17,262 bases of DNA, taken from NCBI GenBank assembly GCA_028276365.1, contig JAPYWL010000025.1, positions 1 to 17,262 of the forward strand, given 5' to 3'. Under the pieces are notes generated by a model, which worked only from the letters and a program-made list of their open reading frames with translations, made no database searches and was not told where the DNA came from. The position numbers were made by a program, and so were the translations under genes. This stretch comes from Deltaproteobacteria bacterium. Lineage in GTDB: Bacteria > DRYD01. Positions 7,398 through 14,453 of this stretch are shown here, one piece after another (the first letter of the stretch is position 1; each line of letters begins with the position of its first letter).

Positions 7398-8921
7398 ATG
7401 AAATTATTACCAATAGGGATAAGTGATTTTAGAGAGCTAATAGTAGGTGGATATATATATGTGGATAAGACAGAGTATATATATAAGTTATTAAGAAATG
7501 GGAAATATTATTTTCTAAGTCGTCCAAGACGTTTTGGAAAATCGTTATTAATTTCTACGCTTGAGTATTTATTTAAAGGAGAAAAGGAGTTATATAAAGG
7601 ATTGTATATAGAGGATAAGTGGAAATGGGAAGAGACTTATCCAGTGATAAGAATAGACTTTGCCAAAGATATAAAAAATAAGGAAGATTTAAAGGAGAAG
7701 GTGTATCAGGAATTAAGAAAGAATTATATGTGGAATAAATTGGAGATGTCAAAGGAAATAAGAGATGAGAGTATATTATTAGAGGAGCTAATAATGAGGA
7801 TAAATGAGAAGGAGAAGAAGCAAGTGGTAGTATTAGTAGATGAATATGATAAGCCCATATTAGATGTCATAGAGGATAAAAAAGAAGCAGAAAAAGTTAG
7901 AAAAGAACTAAAAGGATTTTATTCAACATTAAAAGGATTAGATAGGTATATAAGGTTTGTATTAATAACAGGAGTAAGCAAATTTTCAAAGGTATCATTA
8001 TTTAGTGGATTAAATCAATTGAAGGATATATCATTAGATGTAAGATATGGGAATATATGTGGATATACTCAAGAGGAATTAGAGTTTTATTTTAAGGAGT
8101 ATTTAGAAGAGGTGAATTTAGAAGAAGTAAGAGAATGGTATAATGGATATAATTTTTTAGGTGAAAAAGTATATAATCCATTTGATATATTGTTGTATTT
8201 AGATAGTAAAAAGTTTAAGAATTATTGGTATGAGACGGGAAAAACGGAGTTTTTATTTAAGTTGTTAAAGGAAAAAGAGTATAAATTACCGTTTTTAGAG
8301 AAGGAATATTATACAAATGATATATTGGAGAAGTTTGATATAGAGTATATAGGAATAGAGGCATTGATGTATCAAACGGGGTATTTAACAATAAAAGATG
8401 TAAAAAGGATAGAAGAAGAGGAGGTATATGTATTAGATTATCCGAATAGAGAGGTAAGACAATCATTTAATAGGGAGTTATTGTATTATATAACGGGGGA
8501 ATATCAGATTGATAAGACATCAAAACTGAAGATGGCTTTTATAAAAGAGGATATAGAAGAGATAAGAAATCAAATAGAGATATTTATGGAATCAATGAGT
8601 TATGAGATATTAAGGAATGAGTATGTATATCAAGCTGCGATATATGGATTAATATATTCTACAGGATTTAGTATCATATTAGAGGATACTACTTTTAAAG
8701 GAAGAATAGATTTAACAATCTTGGTAAATAGAAGTATAGTATATATAATGGAATTTAAAGTTATTCAAGATGAAAAAGAAAAAGGGAAGGCAGTAAAGCA
8801 AATAGAGGAAAAAGAGTATTATAAGAAGTATTTAAATTATGAAAAAGTGTATATAGTAGGAGTGGAGTTTGATAAAACAAAAAAACAGATCGTTAATTTT
8901 GAATATAAACAGGTTAAATAA
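7398..8921 (+). CDS. AAA-ATPase-like / PD-(D/E)XK nuclease-like protein, copy A
   Basis: This 507-residue protein has an N-terminal P-loop ATPase-like domain. The Walker A-like SRPRRFGKS is at 41-49 (K48), the Walker B-like VVVLVDEYDKPILD has D148-E149, and the sensor-like stretch reads FVLITGVSKFSKVSLFSG. The C-terminal nuclease-like domain has GRID (D438), EFK (E452, K454) and a helix with KQIEEKEYY, the PD-(D/E)XK pattern. This matches the PF09820 + DUF1703 architecture, whose function is unknown. The frame extends 14 codons upstream to a TTG at 7356. I chose ATG 7398 because GAAGGTGG lies just upstream and all paralogues begin MKLLPIGISDF or similar. Its N-terminal part (FRELIVGG, GKYYF, LISTLEYLFKGEKEL) differs from copies B-E, but its C-terminal half is nearly copy D, then copy C. 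Confidence 0.9.
   Translation: MKLLPIGISDFRELIVGGYIYVDKTEYIYKLLRNGKYYFLSRPRRFGKSLLISTLEYLFKGEKELYKGLYIEDKWKWEETYPVIRIDFAKDIKNKEDLKEKVYQELRKNYMWNKLEMSKEIRDESILLEELIMRINEKEKKQVVVLVDEYDKPILDVIEDKKEAEKVRKELKGFYSTLKGLDRYIRFVLITGVSKFSKVSLFSGLNQLKDISLDVRYGNICGYTQEELEFYFKEYLEEVNLEEVREWYNGYNFLGEKVYNPFDILLYLDSKKFKNYWYETGKTEFLFKLLKEKEYKLPFLEKEYYTNDILEKFDIEYIGIEALMYQTGYLTIKDVKRIEEEEVYVLDYPNREVRQSFNRELLYYITGEYQIDKTSKLKMAFIKEDIEEIRNQIEIFMESMSYEILRNEYVYQAAIYGLIYSTGFSIILEDTTFKGRIDLTILVNRSIVYIMEFKVIQDEKEKGKAVKQIEEKEYYKKYLNYEKVYIVGVEFDKTKKQIVNFEYKQVK
8301..8476 (+). repeat. 176-bp tract identical to 13815-13990 (copies A and D)
   Basis: By hand alignment this tract in copy A matches copy D base for base, with flanking mismatches at 8300/13814 and 8477/13991. 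The same two genes differ strongly in their N-terminal halves, so the shared block reflects recombination rather than a recent whole-gene duplication. Confidence 0.85.
8454..8596 (+). repeat. 143-bp tract identical to 12423-12565 (copies A and C)
   Basis: This is an exact match by hand between copies A and C, bounded by mismatches at 8453/12422 and 8597/12566. It starts inside the A-D identical tract, so copy A changes its closest relative from D to C within about 150 bp. Confidence 0.85.
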
Positions 8922-8939
8922 GATATATGGAGGTATAGG
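8922..8939 (+). promoter_or_regulatory. Array linker with ribosome-binding site, now in front of a dead start codon
   Basis: This 18-bp linker between copies A and A' has the same layout as the other array linkers, with GGAGG at 8929-8933. The position where the others have ATG is ATA here (8940-8942). Confidence 0.7.
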
Positions 8940-9260
8940 ATAAAATTATTACCAATAGGGATAAGTGATTTTAGAGAGCTAATAGTAGGTGGATATATAT
9001 ATGTGGATAAGACAGAGTATATATATAAGTTAATTATATATAAAAGAATTACATATGGAATAAAAAAGAGATACTAAAGGAAGTAAAAGATGAGAGTATA
9101 TTACTAAAGGAGCTAATATCGAAGGTAAGTTAAAAGGAGAAGAAGCAAGTGGTAGTATTAGTGGATGAATATGAGAATTTGATATTTAGATGTAATAGTG
9201 GGATAGAGCTAAATAAGGTAAAGAAGTAGGTATTGAATTATGAGTATATGAGAGTAAAAT
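8940..9260 (+). pseudogene. Degenerate sixth copy (A') of the AAA-ATPase-like/nuclease gene
   Basis: Right after the linker, 8943-9032 is identical to 7401-7490 of copy A (90 bp), but the start codon ATG has become ATA. The sequence then jumps, losing about 220 bp including the Walker A region. It resumes as a diverged match to copy A near 7720-7880 (GATGAGAGTATATTA and GAAGAAGCAAGTGGTAGTATTAG are recognisable) with stops and frameshifts, up to the Walker B region. Similarity fades around 9200-9260; nothing of the C-terminal half remains. It shares copy A's N-terminal variant (FRELIVGG), so it was a tandem duplicate of A. The right boundary is approximate. Confidence 0.85.
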
Positions 9261-9540
9261 AATGCTAAATGTTAGAGTTAAATTTTTAAAAAGTTTAACT
9301 TGTTAAGAAAAGATTTAAGTTGTTTTAAAAGATTTAAATTATCAAGCTTTAATGTGTTTCAGACTATTTAAGTTTTTTGTGTTTAAATTTTTAGTATTTA
9401 AATTTTTTTGAAGTGTTTTAAAGTGTTAAAAATTTATCAAAGGGTTTAAGTTGTATTTGAAGTATTTTTTTTTATATTTTTTAAAATTTTAATAATTTTA
9501 GAGTTATATTAGTTAGTATTCTGGAAATGGGAACTAAAAA
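9261..9540. other. Non-coding T-rich spacer with dispersed TTTAARTT motifs
   Basis: No plausible gene is present on either strand. The octamer TTTAA(A/G)TT occurs six times, at 9314, 9333, 9367, 9382, 9397 and 9445. Three of these (9367, 9382, 9397) are spaced exactly 15 bp apart. The run could be a decayed tandem repeat, protein-binding sites or low-complexity drift; AT-richness makes chance a real alternative. Confidence 0.5.
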
Positions 9541-9814
9541 AAGTAAAGGTAAATAAAGGAAACTAAAAGGAATTAAAAGAAACCAAAGAGAAATAAAAGG
9601 AGCAAAAGGAAGAAAAGGTAACTAAAGGTAGTAAGAGAAAAAAATAAAAAAGAGAAAAACAATTGGAAAAAAACAAAAAGAGTTAAAAAAGAGAAAAATA
9701 GAGAAAAAAGAGGAGATATAAAAAAATAAAAAAGAGAAAAATGAAAATGGAGGAATAAAAAGGGGAAAAGTAAAAAGAGGAGGTAGGAAAGTAGAAAAGA
9801 GGAGGAAGTAAAGG
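9541..9814. other. Long purine-rich tract leading into copy B
   Basis: By hand count 34 of 274 bases are pyrimidines, so the + strand is about 88% A/G. The texture is irregular repeats of AAAAGAG/AAAGGAA-like words. It carries no plausible protein; the minus-strand open frame across it is a Leu/Phe/Ser low-complexity shadow. The last bases (GAGGAGG at about 9798-9804) supply the ribosome site of copy B. Such polypurine stretches can form unusual DNA structures or yield an unstructured A/G-rich leader RNA, but no role is evident. Confidence 0.6.
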
Positions 9815-11347
9815 ATGAAGAAGTTATTACCAATAGGAATAAGCGATTTTAAGAAACTAAGAGAAGGAGGATATGTATATGTAGATAAGACGGAGTATAT
9901 ATATAGGTTAATAAAGGAGGGAGGGGGATATTATTTTTTAAGTCGTCCAAGACGCTTTGGAAAATCGTTATTGCTATCAACAATAAGGTATTTGTTTGAA
10001 GGGCAAAGAGAATTATTTAAAGGATTATATATAGAAGATAAATGGAATTGGGAAGAGACTTATCCAGTAATAAGAATAAGTTTTGCGAAAGATATAAAAA
10101 GAAAGGAGGATTTAAAAGGTAGAATAAGAGAGGAATTAGAGAAGAATTATGAAAGAAATGGAGAAGAGATGGAAGAGGGAAAAAGAGATGAGGGAAGCTT
10201 ATTAGAGAGGTTAGTAATAAAAATAAATAAGAAAAAAAGAAAACAGGTAGTGATATTAATAGATGAATATGATAAGCCGATATTAGATGTAATAGAGGAT
10301 AAAAAAGAAGCAGAGGAAGTAAGAAAAGAACTAAAAGGATTTTATTCAGTGTTAAAGGATTTGGACGAGTATATAAGGTTTGTAATAATAACGGGAGTGA
10401 GTAAGTTTTCAAAAGTATCATTATTTAGTGGATTAAACCAATTAAAGGATATATCATTAGATGAAAGATATGGGAATATATGTGGATATACGCAAGAGGA
10501 ATTAGAAAACTATTTTAAAGAGTATTTAGAAGGAGTAAATTTAGAAGAGGTAAGAGAATGGTATAATGGATATAGCTTTTTAGGAGAAAGATTATATAAT
10601 CCGTTTGATATATTGTTGTATTTAGATAGTAAGAATTTTGATAGTTATTGGTATAAGACAGGAACACCAAGTTTTTTAATAAAGTTAATAAAAGAAAGAG
10701 AATACGATATATTAGAATTAGAGAACAAAATAGTAAAGAAAAATGTATTAGAAAAATTTGACATAGAAGAGATAAGAATAGAAGCATTAATGTATCAAAC
10801 AGGGTATTTAACAATAAAAGAGGTATATAACAAAGAGTATGGACAGGAGTATAGATTAGGATTTCCGAATAAGGAGGTAAGAATATCGTTTAATGAGGAT
10901 ATATTACCTTTGGTATTAAAAGATGAAATAAGGGAGAATATATCGGGTAAGATAATAGAGATATTAAAGGGAGAGAAATTAGAGGAGCTAAGAGAACAGG
11001 TAGAAGTGTTAATAAGCAATATAAGTTATGTACATTATAGGGGGGAGTCAAGTTATGTAATAGCGATATTTAGTTTATTGTATACAACGGGATTAAATGT
11101 AATAACAGAAGATAATACAAATAAAGGTAGAATAGATTTAGCGGTAATAGTGGATAGGAGTATAGTGTATATAATAGAGGTGAAGGTAATAGAAAGAGAA
11201 GAGGAGAAAGGTAAAGCGATAAAGCAAATTCAAGAGAGGGAGTATTATAAGAAGTATTTAAATTATGAAAAAGTATATATAGTAGGTATAGAGATAAATA
11301 AGAATAAAAAACAGATTGTTTATTTTGAATATAAACAGGTTAAATAA
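9815..11347 (+). CDS. AAA-ATPase-like / PD-(D/E)XK nuclease-like protein, copy B
   Basis: This 510-residue protein is the first gene of the continuous four-gene array. It begins MKKLLPIG, with one extra Lys relative to its siblings. The Walker A-like SRPRRFGKS contains K50 and the Walker B pair is D150-E151. Nuclease motif residues D441, E455 and K457 are intact. Its middle segment is the 'KDIKRKEDLKGRIREELEKNYERNG' type shared with copy D. Its C-terminal segment is the 'NFDSYWYKTGTPSFLIKLIKE' type shared with copy E, including a 326-bp identical tract. It uses purine-ending codons (ATA, GTA, GGA, GAG) far more than acs or ruvC. The start is ATG 9815 behind GAGGAGG. Family function is unknown; ATP-dependent nuclease action is an inference from the domains. 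Confidence 0.92.
   Translation: MKKLLPIGISDFKKLREGGYVYVDKTEYIYRLIKEGGGYYFLSRPRRFGKSLLLSTIRYLFEGQRELFKGLYIEDKWNWEETYPVIRISFAKDIKRKEDLKGRIREELEKNYERNGEEMEEGKRDEGSLLERLVIKINKKKRKQVVILIDEYDKPILDVIEDKKEAEEVRKELKGFYSVLKDLDEYIRFVIITGVSKFSKVSLFSGLNQLKDISLDERYGNICGYTQEELENYFKEYLEGVNLEEVREWYNGYSFLGERLYNPFDILLYLDSKNFDSYWYKTGTPSFLIKLIKEREYDILELENKIVKKNVLEKFDIEEIRIEALMYQTGYLTIKEVYNKEYGQEYRLGFPNKEVRISFNEDILPLVLKDEIRENISGKIIEILKGEKLEELREQVEVLISNISYVHYRGESSYVIAIFSLLYTTGLNVITEDNTNKGRIDLAVIVDRSIVYIIEVKVIEREEEKGKAIKQIQEREYYKKYLNYEKVYIVGIEINKNKKQIVYFEYKQVK
10604..10929 (+). repeat. 326-bp tract identical to 15240-15565 (copies B and E)
   Basis: This exact hand-checked match between copies B and E covers the region after PFDILLYLDSKNFDSYW up to LKDE. 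The bounding mismatches are 10603/15239 and 10930/15566. The same genes carry different middle segments, so the block moved independently of the rest. Confidence 0.88.
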
Positions 11348-11363
11348 GATATGGAGGTAAAGG
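11348..11363 (+). promoter_or_regulatory. Array linker B/C with GGAGG ribosome-binding site
   Basis: These 16 bp read GATATGGAGGTAAAGG, directly followed by the ATG of copy C. It is two bases shorter (one TA less) than the C/D and D/E linkers. There is no room for a promoter or terminator, so B and C must be cotranscribed. Confidence 0.85.
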
Positions 11364-12890
11364 ATGAAATTATTACCAATAGGAATAAGCGATTTTAAGA
11401 AACTAAGAGAGGGCGGATACATATATGTAGATAAGACGGAGTATATATATAGGTTAATAAAGGAGGGAGGGGGATATTATTTTTTAAGTCGTCCAAGACG
11501 CTTTGGTAAATCGTTATTGCTATCAACAATAAGATATTTGTTTGAAGGGCAAAGAGAATTATTTAAGGGATTATATATGGAGGATAGGTGGAATTGGAAA
11601 GAAAGTTATCCAGTAATAAGGATAGATTTTGCAGAAGCACAGGTAAAGAATGTAGATGAACTAGAAAAAGAATTAAAAGCAACAATAATAGAAACAGGTA
11701 AAAAATATGGATATGAGTATAATAAGGAATATACAATAAATAGAAATTTAAGATTGTTAATAGAGGGAATATATGAAGAAAGTAAAAAACAGGTGGTGAT
11801 ATTAGTAGATGAATATGATAAACCGATATTGGATAATATAGAGAAAAGGGAAGAAGTAGAGAAGATAAGAGAAGTATTAAAGGGATTTTATACAACATTA
11901 AAAGGATTAGATGAATATATAAAGTTTGTATTAGTAACGGGAGTGAGTAAGTTTTCAAAAGTATCATTATTTAGTGGATTAAATCAGTTAGAAGATATAT
12001 CGTTAAGCAAAGAATATGGTAATATATGTGGATATACACAAGAGGAGCTAAAGAAGAATTTTAAGGAATATTTAGAAGGAGTGAATATAGAGGAGGTAAG
12101 GGAATGGTATAATGGATATAATTTTTTAGGGGATAGATTATATAATCCGTTTGATATATTGTTGTATTTAAAGAGTAAAAAGTTTAAGAATTATTGGTAT
12201 GAGACGGGAAAAACAGAATTTTTATTTAAGATGTTAAAAAGTCGGAATTATCAATTGCCATACTTAAATAAATTATATTATACGAATGAAATATTGGAGA
12301 AATTTGATATAGAATATATAAGCATAGAAGCGTTAATGTTCCAAACGGGATATTTAACAATAAAAGAGGTAAATAAGATAGAGGAAGAGGAATTATATGT
12401 ATTGGATTATCCAAATAAAGAAGTAAGACAATCATTTAATAGGGAGTTATTGTATTATATAACGGGGGAATATCAGATTGATAAGACATCAAAACTGAAG
12501 ATGGCTTTTATAAAAGAGGATATAGAAGAGATAAGAAATCAAATAGAGATATTTATGGAATCAATAAGTTATGAGATATTAAAGAATGAGTATGTATATC
12601 AAGCGGCGATATATGGATTAATGTATTCAATGGGATATATTGTAATAATAGAGGATAGCACATCAAAGGGGAGGATAGATATAACAATATTGATAAATAG
12701 AATGAAGGTATATATAATAGAGTTTAAGGTAATAGAGAAGGAGGAGGAAAAAGGGAAGGCAATAAAGCAAATAGAAGAAAAAGAGTATTATAAGAAGTAT
12801 TTAAATTATGAAAAAGTATATATAGTGGGTATAGAGATAAATAAGAATAAAAAACAGGTTATTAATTTTGAATATAAACAGGTTAAATAA
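11364..12890 (+). CDS. AAA-ATPase-like / PD-(D/E)XK nuclease-like protein, copy C
   Basis: This 508-residue protein has the Walker A-like SRPRRFGKS at 42-50 (K49) and VVILVDEYDKPILD with D149-E150. The nuclease motif residues are D439 (GRID), E453 and K455 (EFK), with Q469 in the following helix. The middle segment is the second type (AEAQVKNVDELEKELKATII), almost identical to copy E: 11634-11954 matches 14724-15044 with three substitutions. From the TGVSKF sensor stretch onward it switches to the copy D type (LEDISLSKEYGN), and its C-terminal segment is the 'KFKNYWYETGKTEFLFK' type. The first 150 bp are almost identical to copy D. It is cotranscribed with its neighbours through a 16-bp and an 18-bp linker. 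Confidence 0.92.
   Translation: MKLLPIGISDFKKLREGGYIYVDKTEYIYRLIKEGGGYYFLSRPRRFGKSLLLSTIRYLFEGQRELFKGLYMEDRWNWKESYPVIRIDFAEAQVKNVDELEKELKATIIETGKKYGYEYNKEYTINRNLRLLIEGIYEESKKQVVILVDEYDKPILDNIEKREEVEKIREVLKGFYTTLKGLDEYIKFVLVTGVSKFSKVSLFSGLNQLEDISLSKEYGNICGYTQEELKKNFKEYLEGVNIEEVREWYNGYNFLGDRLYNPFDILLYLKSKKFKNYWYETGKTEFLFKMLKSRNYQLPYLNKLYYTNEILEKFDIEYISIEALMFQTGYLTIKEVNKIEEEELYVLDYPNKEVRQSFNRELLYYITGEYQIDKTSKLKMAFIKEDIEEIRNQIEIFMESISYEILKNEYVYQAAIYGLMYSMGYIVIIEDSTSKGRIDITILINRMKVYIIEFKVIEKEEEKGKAIKQIEEKEYYKKYLNYEKVYIVGIEINKNKKQVINFEYKQVK
11634..11954 (+). repeat. 321-bp middle block nearly identical to 14724-15044 (copies C and E)
   Basis: Hand alignment shows three substitutions in 321 bp. The match breaks abruptly at the TGVSKF codons, where C continues TCAAAA like copy D and E continues GCTAAA with copy B-like sequence further on. 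This marks a recombination junction just after the Walker B/sensor region. Confidence 0.88.
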
Positions 12891-12908
12891 GATATATGGA
12901 GGTAAAGG
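12891..12908 (+). promoter_or_regulatory. Array linker C/D with GGAGG ribosome-binding site
   Basis: These 18 bp read GATATATGGAGGTAAAGG and directly precede the ATG of copy D. The linker is identical to the D/E linker. Confidence 0.85.
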
Positions 12909-14435
12909 ATGAAATTATTACCAATAGGAATAAGCGATTTTAAGAAACTAAGAGAGGGCGGATACATATATGTAGATAAGACGGAGTATATATATAGGTT
13001 AATAAAGGAGGGAGGGGGATATTATTTTTTAAGTCGTCCAAGACGCTTTGGAAAATCGTTATTGCTATCAACAATAAGATATTTGTTTGAAGGGCAAAAA
13101 GAATTATTTAAAGGATTATATATAGAAGATAAATGGAATTGGGAAGAGATTTATCCAGTAATAAGAATAAGTTTTGCGAAAGATATAAAAAGAAAGGAGG
13201 ATTTAAAAGGTAGGATAAGAGAGGAATTAGAGAAGAATTATGAAAGAAATGGAGAAGAGATGGAAGAGGGAAAAAAGGATGAGGGAAGCTTATTGGAGAA
13301 GTTAGTGATAAAAATAAATAAGAAAAAAAGAAAACAAGTAGTGGTATTAGTAGATGAATATGATAAGCCGATATTGGATGTAATAGAGGATAAAAAACAA
13401 GCTCAAGAGGTAAGAAAAGAACTAAAAAGATTTTATTCAGTGTTAAAAGATTTGGATGAGTATATAAAGTTTGTGTTAATAACGGGAGTGAGTAAGTTTT
13501 CAAAAGTATCATTATTTAGTGGATTAAATCAGTTAGAAGATATATCGTTAAGCAAAGAATATGGTAATATATGTGGATATACTCAAGAAGAGTTAGAGAT
13601 TTATTTTAAGGAGTATTTAGAGGGAGTGAATATAGAAGAGGTAAAGGAATGGTATAATGGATATAATTTTTTAGGTGAAAAAGTATATAATCCGTTTGAT
13701 ATATTGTTGTATTTAAAGAGTAAAATGTTTAAGAATTATTGGTATGAGACGGGAAAAACAGAGTTTTTATTTAAGTTGTTAAAGGAAAAAGAGTATAAAT
13801 TACCGTTTTTAGAAAAGGAATATTATACAAATGATATATTGGAGAAGTTTGATATAGAGTATATAGGAATAGAGGCATTGATGTATCAAACGGGGTATTT
13901 AACAATAAAAGATGTAAAAAGGATAGAAGAAGAGGAGGTATATGTATTAGATTATCCGAATAGAGAGGTAAGACAATCATTTAATAGGGAATTATTGTAT
14001 TATATAACAGGGGAGTATCAAAGTGATAGGACATCAAAGCTAAAGATAGCATTAATAGAAGAGGACATGGAAGAAATAAGGAGGCAGATAGAGGTATTTT
14101 TGGAAACAATAAGTTATGAGGTTTTGAAAAATGAGAATGTGTATCAAGCGGCGATATACGGGTTAATGTATGGGATGGGGTATGAAGTGGAGATAGAAGA
14201 TAGGACAATAAAGGGAAGGATAGATCTAACGGTGTTGATAAATAGGAAAAAGGTATATATAATAGAGCTAAAGTTGATAGAAAAGGAGAAGGAAAAAGGG
14301 AAATCGATAAAACAGATAGAAGAGAGAGAGTATTATAAGAAGTATTTAAATTATGAAAAAGTATATATAGTAGGTATAGAGATAAATAAGAATAAAAAAC
14401 AGGTTATTAATTTTGAATATAAACAGGTTAAATAA
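12909..14435 (+). CDS. AAA-ATPase-like / PD-(D/E)XK nuclease-like protein, copy D
   Basis: This 508-residue protein has K49 in the Walker A-like loop, D149-E150 in Walker B, and D439, E453 and K455 (ELK) in the nuclease motif, all intact. The N-terminus is nearly that of copy C. The middle segment is the copy B type (KDIKRKEDLKGRIREELEKN). The stretch after TGVSKF is the copy C type (SLSKEYGN). The following C-terminal block is the copy A type, with 176 identical bases. The last quarter (LIEEDMEEIRRQIEVFLETI, YGMGYEVEIED) is the most private part of this copy. It lies between two identical 18-bp linkers. Confidence 0.92.
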   Translation: MKLLPIGISDFKKLREGGYIYVDKTEYIYRLIKEGGGYYFLSRPRRFGKSLLLSTIRYLFEGQKELFKGLYIEDKWNWEEIYPVIRISFAKDIKRKEDLKGRIREELEKNYERNGEEMEEGKKDEGSLLEKLVIKINKKKRKQVVVLVDEYDKPILDVIEDKKQAQEVRKELKRFYSVLKDLDEYIKFVLITGVSKFSKVSLFSGLNQLEDISLSKEYGNICGYTQEELEIYFKEYLEGVNIEEVKEWYNGYNFLGEKVYNPFDILLYLKSKMFKNYWYETGKTEFLFKLLKEKEYKLPFLEKEYYTNDILEKFDIEYIGIEALMYQTGYLTIKDVKRIEEEEVYVLDYPNREVRQSFNRELLYYITGEYQSDRTSKLKIALIEEDMEEIRRQIEVFLETISYEVLKNENVYQAAIYGLMYGMGYEVEIEDRTIKGRIDLTVLINRKKVYIIELKLIEKEKEKGKSIKQIEEREYYKKYLNYEKVYIVGIEINKNKKQVINFEYKQVK

Positions 14436-14453
14436 GATATATGGAGGTAAAGG
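14436..14453 (+). promoter_or_regulatory. Array linker D/E with GGAGG ribosome-binding site
   Basis: These 18 bp are identical to the C/D linker and directly precede the ATG of copy E. Confidence 0.85.

Noticed and set aside
9314-9452. CRISPR-like array in the spacer
   Set aside because: The repeated words are only 8 bp, unevenly spaced, with no palindromic 25-40 bp repeats or unique spacers, and no cas genes are present.
9573-9833. 86-codon minus-strand open frame rich in Phe, Leu and Ser
   Set aside because: It is the complement of the polypurine tract, pure low complexity, and overlaps the start of copy B.
10017-10421. 134-codon minus-strand open frames repeated opposite the array copies (also near 11563 and 13108)
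   Set aside because: They lie antisense to conserved coding sequence and recur only because the paralogues recur. The products are Leu/Ser/Pro-rich shadows without ribosome sites.
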